A DNA stretch of 64,000 nt from Branchiostoma belcheri (lineage: Eukaryota; Chordata; Leptocardii; Amphioxiformes; Branchiostomatidae), in assembly GCF_001625305.1 (NCBI RefSeq), contig NW_017802514.1, forward strand, positions 437,327-501,326, read 5' to 3'. Of the stretch, positions 35,701-46,706 are shown piece after piece. The position numbers and the translations under genes are program-made. The notes under the pieces are model-generated. The model saw only the letters and a list, made by a program, of their open reading frames with translations. It searched no databases and was not told where the DNA came from. Each line of letters opens with the position of its first letter. Position 1 is the first letter of the stretch.

Positions 35701-38700
35701 TGGAACGTGACGTCAGAGACACGTGACTGTAGTAGCGGGTCATACGTGCCAGATAAAATTTTGTTTTCTAGGACAGCAACCAGCATGTTTTTGCACCTGT
35801 ACTGTTGTCCCTTCTGTCTTTGATAGTCACTTCAAGAAAAAAGGAAAAATAGACAACGAGGAGGTGCATTTCTATGTTGAGACTTGAAGGAGAAAGAAGG
35901 GTGACTACTCAAGCTAGATTACAGTGCAGATAGTTGTATTAATTATAACTTTGCACGTATCTGTTTCAGGTGATTTCTGCTCGGAGAGGGGAGTTTGAGA
36001 CGGGATTTGAGAGAGGCGGACAGACGAGAGAGCATGCCATGCTGGTGAAGACGGCAGGAGTCAAGCACATAGTTGTAGTTATCAACAAAATGGACGATCC
36101 CACGGTCGAATGGAGTCAAGCAAGGTGAAAAAATTAATGAACTTACCCTTTCATTCTGAATTACTGGCGTTTTTATGTTTACCGAAGGAAAACATTGTTT
36201 TTGCTGTTTTCTCGTCTTCTGTTCCAAACACAAAAGGTCAATGACCTGAACCAGACATCTTTCACCATGGTAACTAGTGTTGGGTTGCATCATGTTGCAA
36301 TTTTATAGCAGGAGGGATTTAGACTCCTGTCACCATGTATATGTGTTTGAGTAAGAATTTACAGAGCAAACGAGTGTAGGTGACTGCCAAAAGTTATTTC
36401 GAAAAAAAAGGTACTGTAAGTCCATTTTTGATTACGAAATCTTTAAGTTCACGGTTTTCACGAAGACGCTCTTCTCGTGAACTCACCTCCTCGCGAACCC
36501 ATTCCGTACGTACCACCCCCCTCCCCCACACATCGTGCGTCGCAACTCTATTCACTATACTAACAACTTCTACATTACGTAGTACTAGTAAATGACAAGA
36601 CTCAACGAATAACAGCAGACTTCATTTCAGAATCAAATAAACTTTATTCAATGAGCATATGGTTCACGGAATCATTATTTTGTTACTAGTACAAGTGCTA
36701 ATTGCAAAGAATGGTAAAAGTTTACAAAGCCGACTATACAACATCAGTTTTAACAAGAACGCTAGTTTAGCGATAACATAGCAGCGAACAGCTGTAAACA
36801 TGTGCAACATCGTACATACGGAATTTTACAACATACATCGGTGAAAAGTTGTCGTGTACAAGCGACGTTAAGCAGAGTATTTACGGTACGGAAAATCGGC
36901 AAAAAATAGAACCAAGCGGGATAGCGTGGCGTGGGGTCTTTTGTCTATACCTCGAAAGATCAAACTACACGGGTTAAACGTTACTCACCAAAGCTACACG
37001 CAAAAAAATCATTTCACAAGATTTCCATACATCCCATGAAACTTTACGCTACATATACAACATTAACAGGTATTTATAGGGAAGAATTGCACGAAAATCT
37101 ACCGCCGAGTACCCGCCAAGCCGATCGACAAATCACAAGAAATCCAACATGGCGGCCTTTGTTTACATAGCGCGTTGTCTAATGGTCTAAGTTTGCTTGA
37201 TTTTTTTACAACTTATTAAATCAACATGGTTTTGAATGTTCCCAACCAGCAAATTTATAGAAAAGTGCGCTAAAATTTCACAACTAATGATGATTTACGT
37301 GAGGAATTTACGTGTAGAAGTTGGCAAAATTTGCGAGTCGAAAGTTCAAACATGGCGGCGGCGGACCGGCGGCTGCTTTGTTACTCACGCGCGCGGCTCA
37401 AGGTGGCTCTGATCCCATTGCCATCCCCATCCCCCTGGCGATGTCCACGTTGTTGGCGATGCCGTCCATTGCACCCAGGACCCCGAGTTTGCGTTAATGG
37501 GCAAGTGTCATGTCGAAGAAACCATGTTCTAACCGCGCGTCCCGAAAAAAAAAGATTGATAATTTCCCGTACCGACTGTCGGTAAGTTTGCCGACAGAGA
37601 CATATGTAACGCCTTGTTAAAAATACCGACTCGCGAAGTCATAGACCTCGTGAGCTCCCAAATTGCTCCATCTCGTGAAATAAAGCATTCGTGAACATAA
37701 CTGGACTTACAGTACATGACATGTATTTTGAGCCCAGATAGTCCAGTATCCCGCATGCCTCAGGATGAATTGTAGGCTAAACTGTGTAATCTTAAAGGTG
37801 TGGCTTAATCCATTCGTTGAAATTCGTGTGTCCCCAGGTATGAAGAATGCAAGGAGAAACTTATCCCATTCCTGAAGAAAGTTGGCTTCAACCCCAAGAA
37901 GGATCTCTACTTTATTCCCGTATCGGGATACACTGGTGCCAACCTGAAAATACCAGACAGAGAGATCTGTCCCTGGTACAGGTAAGTACACTTTGACAGT
38001 CTTATTGAAAACTAGACATTCTTTTTTTACAACTTTTGTGTCAGACATAAGGACAAGAAATATCAGTATAGCAACATTTCTTGTGGCCAAAGGTTATAAC
38101 ACTGTTTTTGTAGGTGTCCTCCTTCATTACTCAAAGAAATGCCAATTTTCATGAACTGTTTGTACAGTTTAAATAGTTTTACATTTTTATAAGCACGATT
38201 TGGTACCATATTTGCCGTTCATTTTTCCTTGTGATCATAAATGACAGTAGAAATCAGTGAAGACTGTATAGAACACTTTGTAAATTTGCCAAGTGTCTGA
38301 TCCCACTTTCCATCCACAGTGGTCCACCCCTTATCCAGTACCTAGATGAATTGCAAAGCATTGACAGAAGGGTGGACGGCCCCCATCCGAGTGCCTATCA
38401 CAGACAGATACAAGGACATGGGCACGGTGGCACTGGGCAAACTGGAGTCAGGAACTCTGGCCAGAGGCATGCAGCTAGTACTCATGCCAAACAAGGTACA
38501 AAATGTACAACACAGCCAATAGTATACTGATAGCAGCATACTAGTTAACTCTCCCTGCTAGTACCTATCTCCCTTAGGCCTAGGAAAAAAAGTTATTTCT
38601 TGTTTCCTGACTGACCCTAGAAAAACCTGCCAATTCTAGCCAGACTTTTTTTTTGTGGATCCCTGCAAAGGACATGCATTTTTCAAGCTGATCAACCTTT

Positions 38701-40494
38701 TCTAGCTCCATGATCTGACATCTGAGTGATGAAACGTTGTACAATTGGTTTCCTAACATTGACATTTAAAATATAAGTGTCCTCATGCAAGTTTTAATTC
38801 CTTACACTATAATGTTGGAACACTAGAGGTCCCCTAAATCTAAGAAAAAAAAGATAATCCCTACCTACCGACCCTATTTTTTCAGGGCTGAAACAGGAAA
38901 CATTTTTTTCCCTAAGCCTTATCAATACAAATTTAGTGTCAACAGTTGTAAATGGGATGTGTTGGGAAGTGTCTAGGGTAAAGACCAATACAAATATGAA
39001 GAATAGATTTTGTACTTTAACATGGCAAATAATCACACATTTTGTTCTTTCAGACAAGCGTAGAAATCCTGGCCCTCCAGTCAGATGAGAATGAAGTGGA
39101 AAGTGCCATTCCCGGGGAGAACCTGAAGCTGAGGCTCAAGGGTATCGAGGAAGAGGTAAGTTTTTATGGTGCATTCTTGTAGTTAATTCATGCATCAGGC
39201 TTTTAAGACTGTACTATTATTAGAGAGACAAGAAACTGTCAGTTTCGAATGACTTATTGTATTAGGATCCTGGATGCATTTCAGCAACGAGGTTATCAAA
39301 ATGCAAACCGTGTTAACTGTGATCCCTGTCCCCCTCCTGTAGGACATCATCCCAGGTTTCGTGTTGTGTTCACCAGAGAATGTGTGCAACACGGGGAGGA
39401 TTTTTGATGCTCAGGTACGTTAGCTATACGTAACACTGTAGTTTCCATATGAACATGATGAAGTAGATAGGGAAATACAGGATGTCCTTGATAGGCGACA
39501 TTAAGCCTTCGTCCCTGTGTATTGGGGACACTTGGCTGAAACCTCTGCATGTTACAACACCTATGTTAAGCATAGATCCACTCCAGCATGCTTGTCTAAA
39601 ATGCAATACATGACACATTTCACTGTCAACTTTCGAAAAATTTCCACACTTCTCATGGTTGACCAACTCAGCTGGTGTGTTATGCGAAAGGACAGTTATG
39701 CTGGCCATACAGATACAGAATGTTTCTGTCCTTCTAGGTGGTGATCCTGGAACACAAGTCCATCATCTGTGCCGGCTACAGCTGTGTTATGCACTGTCAT
39801 GCCTGCGTGGAGGAGGTGCAGTTCAAGGTGCGTATGCCAGGTGGTGCTATTATGTGTTGGTTAGTATGTACTGTTGGTTGTAATGGGTACCTTATGAGGT
39901 TACACTTCACCTTGTCTCTGCTCTGTTTACTGACTCGTACAACTTAAATTGTGTATCTTGCATCTTGAGGAGTTTAAATATTGTCCATCTCTGCATTTTA
40001 TGTCCAGCTATTGCTAGCGTTGGTGGACAGGAAGACTGGCAAGGTGGACAAGACAAAGCCAAGGCCACGGTTTATCAAGCAGGACAACATTGTGATTGCC
40101 CGGTTGGAGACCACGGGAGTCATCTGCATCGAAACCTTCAAGGACTTCCCCCAAATGGGCCGCTTCACTCTACGAGATGAAGGTTAGAAGCAGCCTAGTT
40201 TTAACTCAACATGACCCGTAGTTTTGTAGTGTGCATAGTCCAGTGGTTAGGGACTTCCTCTGAAGTCTGAACCAAGAGGTTGGGAGTTCGAATCCCGACT
40301 GAATTACTCTCCCCCAGATTTAATTGAATAATTGGGATGGGATGGGTGGTAAGAATGTCCAGCCACAGTCCTTTTGGTAAACATGTACACTGTAGTCGCT
40401 AGTGTAAGCAAGCCTTTGACCAACTCCCAAACTTGTGTCCTTTCCTGCAGGTAAAACCATTGCTGTTGGCAAGGTGCTGAAGCTGTTGGAATAA
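26732..40494 (+). CDS. GSPT1: GSPT1/eRF3, GTPase subunit of translation termination factor (one-base break in exon 10)
   Basis: eRF3 binds eRF1 and GTP to release nascent protein at stop codons. Fifteen coding exons: 26732-26915, 32450-32524, 33631-33693, 34145-34330, 34548-34581, 34760-34837, 35200-35380, 35970-36124, 37838-37981, 38320-38495, 39054-39155, 39343-39414, 39738-39827, 40008-40182, 40451-40494. Residues 36-50 ([15 protein letters not shown]) form a PAM2 motif for poly(A)-binding protein. An acidic Glu-rich linker follows, then the G domain: [48 protein letters not shown]-terminal beta-barrel blocks include [16 protein letters not shown]. Exon 10 has one extra C in the five-C run at 38380-38384; without it the exons total 586 codons in one frame (585 residues). 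The N-terminus is shorter than in human GSPT1 and lacks the Gly-rich stretch. Confidence 0.96.
27269..27466. repeat. Decayed inverted-repeat element in GSPT1 intron 1
   Basis: TACTGTAAAT at the left and ACGGTAT at the right resemble the ends of elements at 32564, 36414 and 47849. Inside, GCAGTGGTTTTAT is matched by ATAAAACCACTGC. A GGGGGGGGGG run lies just beyond the right end (about 27479-27488). Confidence 0.45.
27915..29000. mobile_element. 1,086-bp DNA transposon with TTAA target duplication (GSPT1 intron 1)
   Basis: Ends CGGCAGTGAACCTTAATCCG and its inverse (ending CACTGCCG) are flanked on both sides by TTAA (27911-27914, 29001-29004), the target used by piggyBac elements. CCTTAATCCGAC is repeated just inside the left end (27941), and its inverse occurs again near 28760 and at the right end. 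No transposase reading frame is present. A YY1-like CAAAATGGCGGTC lies inside at 28334-28346 on the complement. Confidence 0.8.
30592..31319. mobile_element. 728-bp MITE with TA target duplication (GSPT1 intron 1)
   Basis: Inverted ends GAGTC(C/G)ATTCCGCGTCACC followed by GAGTGGGTT (about 28 bp, one mismatch) are flanked by TA (30590-30591 and 31320-31321). The interior is very AT-rich and repeats TTTCTAAATATTTCTAA-like words on both strands. It has no coding capacity. Confidence 0.8.
32564..32754. mobile_element. 191-bp CTGTAA-type MITE in GSPT1 intron 2
   Basis: CTGTAAATGGCTTAGTATTTG-like left end and CAAATACAAAGTGACTTACAG-like right end are imperfect inverse copies. The interior GCAAAATTTCGCGGTGTGAG and ATGTTCGTGGTGGCGGCAGG closely match the element at 47849-48194, so they are one family. 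Confidence 0.75.
33407..33603. mobile_element. 197-bp MITE with 9-bp target duplication next to GSPT1 exon 3
   Basis: Ends TAGCCTCCATAGCA and TGCTATGGAGGCTA are exact inverse copies. The direct repeat GATCTAATG flanks both sides (33398-33406, 33604-33612). A 9-bp duplication is typical of Mutator-like elements. Long inverted arms with CCCCC/GGGGG continue inwards. Exon 3 begins only 18 bp after the right duplication. Confidence 0.85.
33724..33917. repeat. Inverted-repeat element in GSPT1 intron 3
   Basis: ACAGTAAAAACCTGACTAGA on the left and CAGATTTGACTGT on the right are imperfect inverse copies. The words TTAATGCTTGTGTCAATGGG and ACAGATTTGACTGT-like ends are shared with sequence near 14757-14825, so this is a dispersed family. 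Confidence 0.55.
34974..35116 (-). mobile_element. tRNA-derived SINE fragment (minus strand) in GSPT1 intron 6
   Basis: On the complement, a B box GGTTCGAATCC (35057-35067) follows GGTGCAGAGCATTTAACTCA. It is followed by CCTTGGGAAAGACACTTTAC and TCAGGTGAAAATGAGAATG, the same body as the SINEs at 15081 and 58226. The 3' tail is missing. Confidence 0.75.
35496..35595 (+). repeat. 51-bp perfect tandem duplication in GSPT1 intron 7
   Basis: GAATTTTGCATGAAACTTCA starts at 35496 and again at 35547. The copies are identical over the compared length (about 49 bp of the second copy). This indicates a recent duplication. Confidence 0.85.
36173..36376. repeat. Dispersed repeat family, copy 2 (GSPT1 intron 8)
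   Basis: Starts TTTACCGAAGGAAAACATTG, then AAGGTCAATGACCTGAACCA, CCATGGTAACTAGTGTTGGG and TAGCAGGAGGGATTTAGACT. The order is the same as at 50138; the later part matches 11171. Confidence 0.85.
36414..37712. mobile_element. 1.3-kb inverted-repeat transposon in GSPT1 intron 8
   Basis: CTGTAAGTCCA at the left and TGGACTTACAG at the right are exact inverse copies flanked by TA (36412-36413, 37713-37714). Subterminal TTCACG/CGTGAA and CTCGCGAA/TTCGCGAG words lie at both ends. The interior has CpG-rich patches and two ATGGCGGC motifs (37149 and 37352) but no transposase. Confidence 0.75.
40228..40310 (+). mobile_element. tRNA-derived SINE head in GSPT1 intron 14
   Basis: A-box-like TAGTCCAGTGGTTAGG and B box AGTTCGAATCC (40285-40295) about 50 bp apart. 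There is no cloverleaf with paired acceptor arms, so it is a tRNA-like repeat, not a tRNA gene. Confidence 0.55.
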
Positions 40495-43400
40495 GAGGTG
40501 ACCCCAGACAACCCAGAGCTTGAGACATCCGGTCAAGCAAGAGGACTCTCAATCCTTCCACTCTTCATTGGGCCGGGGCTTCAAGCCACTCCGAGATTTT
40601 AATAGGCTCGGGGCCTGGCCTTCGTTTAAGTTTCACGTCACAAAATCATCTCTTGAATATAGGCTAATGTAAGGAAGGATGGTTCTGAAATTCTTCCACG
40701 TTAAAGATAGTGATCAGCACAGAACCGCCCAGTAAAATAGTGAGTGTAAAAGCAGCGCGCCATAATGTTGTATAGCTTGGACAGAAGGGGAGTGTTAAAC
40801 AAGCCTTTATAGTGGAAAGATAGAGAGAATTCTATATGGTGGCTTTTCAACTTTGGCTGTAACTTGGTGGATGTGTTGACTGCCTCCTAGTAGCTTCTTA
40901 CACACCCAGGTATAGCTTGTGTACAGGTCCTCTGTACATACTTAGAAGACATTCATAATTTTTTTTTCAATGAAAGCTATTACCTCGTAGCAAAAGGGCA
41001 GATATGCTGTCCTTAGTTACCTACAACAGAAGTGATTTGATAAGGAAAATCTTGGAGCAGTCAGCAGTTCCCCTTGTTACCAAAGTTGAATAGCATGCCG
41101 ACTAAAGAAAAAAAAACAAAGTTACCTTCAGTGTTTTCCTGTAACTTGCAGTTCCCTTGCTTTCTCCACCGACGGCAAAATGACAAACATTACAAGTCCT
41201 GCGGTCACACAAAGCAGGGAGCTGTTGAGATGCACAATAAACAATGCACTGACCACTTCTGTTACCTCCTCTTATTAACAATGCAATGTGTGGGAGATGG
41301 ATGTTGTGATTCATGCTGAACTTCAGCAGCAAAACAAAGACGATGTTCAGTTTGATTTACTGTACATCTACTGGGAAGTGTCTTGGGAAGCATAGTATTG
41401 ACTGTATAGTTTGGCATGGCCTATATATCTTAGCCTTCTCAAGTACCACACATTAAGAAGCATACACTGACGGAAGGAGTGATGAAAATTAACTTATTTT
41501 TATCCTTTGCAGACATATAACAGATAAAGCTGGAAGAAAATTTTCATGAACAAGGCAGTTGTGAAGGGCAATGTTGTTAGATCACATCATGTGTCTTTTA
41601 CTCTGCCATTTTTGTTTTCTTCTCATTACTTGTGATTGGAAAGGTGACATTGAAGCATATTTGTGTTTGTTACGAAACAATAACATTTGTAATACTACAG
41701 CAAGAGTGATTTGAGAAATGCAAGTCCTTGGGAAACACTGAAACCGTTGACGTTGCTGCATGTAGGTATATATTGGCTAGGGGGGTAGAGTTTGTATGTG
41801 GGTGAATTTGAATTTCAACTGATATTTCCTAATCAGATGTGGAAATCTGAGTGCTCACGTGTACCAGGCCTGGTGTTGGTAGTGGGGAGACTCTGCATTC
41901 TAGGCCTGACCGAAGCCTGGTAAATGAAGGTATACAAAATGTATGTGCTACAACAATCGTTTGTGACAAATTTCTATATAAGTTGGGGTTGGGCTGGGAG
42001 GGAGGGGGGGATGATAGAAAGGATTTGTGCAAATATTTTGATAAATGTAGAAAACAGCATATATTGCCACATCCTTAGGTTTCCTTGGTTCTTTGTAGGT
42101 TTTCTTAGAAATCAAACATGAAGCATGGTGACATGAAAGTATTCCAATGCTGCATATTGGAGTACTACAATAATACAAGCAGGATCTATTTTCATGTAAT
42201 CAGTCTGCTTTATCTTGATTCCGAGAAAAGCGAAGAACCAGGGAAATGAAATGATAGTGGCCTTTTGTTAGTGTGAGGATGTGCAGTGTGAATGAAAGCA
42301 TGGTATTGGGCCCATGACTGTGTACCTGACAACACCATGTAGTTTATCTATTGTAATAGTACACCTTTATTTACTTTTCATTACCAAGAGAAGCTCTGTT
42401 GGAAAACATTACAGTCTTCAGATTGTTGCTGCCTTCTCTTGAGGGACATCTCCAAGTACAGTGTGTTAGTGTGTGTGTGTGTATTGCCTTTAAAGCTTTA
42501 TACAAAGGTCCTAACAAACAAGTTGAAAAGCACTGAATTTTTACATGGCAGGATGTTATGTATCCTTGACAATGGAAGGGTGAAAGCTGTTGGCAAAATG
42601 ATACTGCCTGGTAACACCGAGAAATGGATAGACCTTTTCTTTTCATGAGGAAATTTCTGGCACCATGTTCCTTTTTCAGCACTTACAAAATGGTGCTGGT
42701 TTTGCTTGAATTCCTTATGTACGGTAGCAATACAACAGTAGTACAGGACTATGAGGGGCTTGCGATATTTCTGGAATTATGTGGATGCTACAGCAAGACT
42801 TGTTCAGCCTGTGTACGAATATAGAACTCACTCCTAGTACTATGCATTTATGATTTATCATGTTACACCTGTTCTAAGTAAAAGTAATCAAGCTTTATTC
42901 AGAATGATGATGATTGGTATGTAATTAAATCAATCTGCCAGCATATGTTATGTATTTCCTTTGATAATTATAGCATTCACGCCTGTCCTAAACAATTGTC
43001 AACACACTTTTCAAGTCTGGTGGATGTACATGATGTACACTGTATGTGTTCTGTTGTATTTTCCTTCAAATGGCTTTTGCAGAAAATGCTGCTAGGCTAA
43101 ACATGTCAGACAATGCCAGACGTTTTTTGAAAGAAGGAAAGACCCTTTCATTAGAATACTAGTATCCACGTCAAAAATGATTGCCATTCTTGGTAAAATC
43201 TCACTGTTTTAAGGGAGATTCATTCAAAAACCACTAGTTTATCACACCCCTATATTACATGTGGATTCCATGCAACTTGTGTTGCTCGAACTCCTGAGCC
43301 ACGGCATTATATTTATGTGTGTTTGATCACCATGATGATGATTCTTTAGTTTATGTTCTGATGATTTTGGTAGTTCATTCATGAAGATAGTTCCTTGAGT

Positions 43401-44161
43401 GCACTTAGATACAAGGAAGGCTTTGGAGGAAAAGTAGACAGTTGCTAGACTAGCTGATGAAGATGTCATCTGTAACTTCCCAACAAACTGCCTAGTACTG
43501 TGACATGCGCACCGGTAAGAATATGGCAGTTGATATACATATTTTTATTTTTCATGCCCTCCGAAACAGGCTACACTGAAGTGAAGGACCATGAAAGGCA
43601 GAAGATTCCGTCACTTGCAATAACTATCACGATATATCCTGTGTTAAAGTCATGAAGAATGTCTGCATTTATGAAATGTTGAGATCCATGATTATCTACT
43701 GGTATGAATGAGACCTTATGTTTGCTTGATATTTACTGCTGTTGCCTGATGCTTGTAAGTCGCTTATGACCTACAGGGCATGGAAGTGAGCAATGAGAAT
43801 CACTGTTTTTTTTTTTTAGTAATAAAAATGTTTTAATGCAGATGGTGTGTATTCACTGCTTCACAAAGTCATTGTAGATAGTATATTTGTTACCTTTGTT
43901 GTACCAACCCTATCCTGTGGGTGTGTAGGATCTACAGGCTCTTACAATTTTAGAAGATTGGAAGGACATTGAAACAAGGAAGAATTTACATCAAAATCTT
44001 AATATTATTTTCATTATCAACCCATAATTCAACATTGTTCTAGCTTCTACAGCTACATATAATTTGCATACTCTGATTTGAATGGCAGTATTTCATCCAA
44101 TCACAGCTGCGAACAAGGAGGGTTCACACAGGATCACATTTTCCAGCAGCCATGTTCAGGA
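40495..44161. other. GSPT1 3' UTR and GSPT1/ISOC2 tail-to-tail spacer
   Basis: About 3.7 kb without convincing coding exons. AATAAA signals for GSPT1 occur at 41236-41241 and 43821-43826. For ISOC2, a minus-strand AATAAA reads as TTTATT at 43544-43549. If the distal GSPT1 site is used, the two transcripts overlap at their 3' ends. Short GT repeats lie near 42465-42483. Confidence 0.45.
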
Positions 44162-46078
44162 CTATTCTGACTTGAGGCTGAGAAGGCCCGTGTCTGGTGC
44201 AGACTCCATGATAACTTTTTGAACCTCCCTGAACTTGGGATGAGCAGCATCTCCGAGCAACTGCAACAGCATCCCTGTAGAGATCACATGTTAAGAAATA
44301 GATTTAACTGACAGCTTATAATAGCCATGCAAATCACTGACAATGGGAGCAACTTCAAGATCAAAATTGTCAAGTACCAGAAGGATCTAGATTTTGGACT
44401 GAAATCTCCAGTAGACTGCATGAGATGAGTTGACAGAAACTTGTCCAAATAATTTGGTAATGGAGTCAGCTGGCTGAGGAAACTGTTTTGCCACCAAAAC
44501 TGCTCTGGCCAGTAATCTATGGGTTGGAATCCAGCAGTGAAGACCATTATATACCATTATATATGCTTTGTCAAAACGGAAGTGCAGCAGGTATAGCATG
44601 CATGGTTGGATTTAATTAAAGTTACTTATTGTATTCGAGCCAGTAATGAATTACTAGTACTTCAGTCTGTGGAGACTAGGATAAAATAAGGAGTACTGAC
44701 CTTCACTGGTGGTGATGAAGGCTCCGCTCTGTCGCAGTCGCTCAATGGCGTACATGCGGTCCACCATGGAGCGAGACGACACCGCGTCTGCGATGACGTG
44801 CACGTCAAAGTCTTGCTCCAGCAGATCTAGTGCAGTTCTCTGAGGCAAGAAGATCAAAGAAAATTTTCCTGTTTTTCTTGGTGACACGATAATTTCAACA
44901 ACTTTTGCAAACAAGATTTAGAATTAGATCTCATTTATGAAAAATCTGTCCTCACTAAAAACGAGCAGGCAGCTAATATAATAAAATAAGGGGGAAGTCA
45001 TATTTGTGCTGTTTTCCATGTAAGATCTGACCTGTATGCAGGCCTGTGTCTCGATGCCACACAGGATAACAGACTTCACCCCAGCAGACTGCCTGATGTG
45101 TTCCATGACATCGGGAACACACATGGTGAAGCAGGTCTTGGACACCTTCTTGGCCCCGCTGATGTCGCCCAGTTCCGCCACTGTTGGGCCCAGACCCTTG
45201 GGGTACTGCTCTGTCACTACTACAGGCATCTCCAGGATCTGGGCTGCCTGAAATAGCAGGACCAGTCTTTTAAACCACCTTGGTAGGACGAAATAAAGAA
45301 CAAAGGCTATGGCTGTAGTGACCATAATACATAACATCATAATACATTCCTGGTAGTTATTCCCTTATTGAAACTGAAACTGGCTTGGAGGGACATGAAC
45401 TTTTCTCAGTGATGTATGACAGACAGTTGTGGCGAACTAACTTTGTATGCTCCACCTCTACGGAGGATGAATGATGATGATGATGATGATGATGAGTTAT
45501 TCCCTTAAATATTGTCTGCATCAGACATCGATGCTTGCGATTGATTTTTTTTATTGATTGATTAATTGATTGGTTTATTGATTCCCTTCCTCATTATAAA
45601 CAACTGTCAAGGCATACCTATAAACAATATCAATCATGCTGGTGATAAAGGATATAGGATGAGTACATAAACAGTTGATAAACTGATGAAAAAAAAATGT
45701 TACTATAATTTTCCTCCATTCATGATCATTCCTGTCTGTCGGGATAAGTTGTTCTTGTGAAGTGGTGATTTTTTTCTAAGGTTGAAAGAAACAAATGGAT
45801 AAAAGTCTTAATGTCACACTTTTGGTTCTGATAGCACCTGGTTTTATTCAATTCTATGCTCTGAATCTCAACATTGGTATTTAACACTCCCAAAATTGTA
45901 GAAAGGTGCACAGGAGGGGGTGCGGTCGGTTAGTAGGTACCTTGAGCATCCTTGACGCCACATGTACTATCTGCGGGAAGTATCTGATGTTGGGTCGGAA
46001 CTTCTCCTGCATGTCACACAGGAACAGAGCTGAGGTGTCCACACCCACCTTCCCCAGTCTGCGGACTAGTCCCGACAT
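44162..46078 (-). CDS. ISOC2: ISOC2-like isochorismatase domain protein
   Basis: A cysteine-hydrolase-fold protein; the animal members' substrate is not established. Coding exons on the complement: 45941-46078, 45032-45247, 44701-44839, 44162-44274, joining in frame to 201 residues (human ISOC2 about 205). The whole protein is the single domain. Catalytic triad candidates by family comparison: Asp22 in FLCDMQEKF, Lys83 in VSKTCFTM, Cys116 in CGIETQACI. Other matches are [41 protein letters not shown] and [12 protein letters not shown]. The start at 46076-46078 gives the usual N-terminal length. The 5' end faces RSL1D1 628 bp away. Confidence 0.95.
45459..45494. repeat. GAT trinucleotide microsatellite in ISOC2 intron 1
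   Basis: A run of ATG/GAT triplets, about nine uninterrupted units. A TTGATTGA-type run follows at about 45540-45585. Both lie within the intron. Confidence 0.8.
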
Positions 46079-46706
46079 CGTGCTGGGGGAAAACAGAGTC
46101 GTCAACACCTCTGGAACGTACTACAAATCGTTAAGAATATTTGTATTAGTTGTCTCCCAAATAAAGTGAAGACATCGTTCCTTACCTGTAGTGTGTGGAC
46201 TTTGATCAACCGTCTAGATTATCCCTGAGTAACAGTGAGTTGGGCCTTTCTAAAAGTGGACAAGACTTTACCCACAAAGTTATGTCAGCAAGTAAACATA
46301 GTGTTTTCTAGGCATAGAAATGATTCTCGGTGTGCTAGCTAACGGTGTTGCCTGCTGTTACCTGTTAAAGCTGAATTATCACGAAGAAAGCGCAGAGAGA
46401 AGTTGTCACAGTTGTTGACACCAGCAGCAGACGCCACAGCACTGACCTCTAGGTCAACTTTCAACTTACTGACCTCCGAGAACATTCTATTCATCATTTA
46501 GGGTAAGATTTACCCCGAATATTTTTCTATAGCTTAACGTTAATATAATCAAAAAATAAACACTAAAATATGATAAAAATGTTAAGATTGCGTAAAATAT
46601 GGCTTATTACTCTCTTTTTTGATTCATTGAAAGAAATGATATCTGCCTTTAGAACAAAACTAAACACCCCGGCTGCATGGTACAGTCCCACGTGGCGTGC
46701 AAGAAA
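46079..46706. promoter_or_regulatory. ISOC2/RSL1D1 head-to-head spacer
   Basis: Only 628 bp separate the two start codons, so promoter elements of both genes are here. A YY1-like GAAAATGGCGAC overlaps the RSL1D1 start (46704-46715). CCACGTGG (E-box) lies at about 46689-46695. Nothing else is obvious. Confidence 0.5.
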
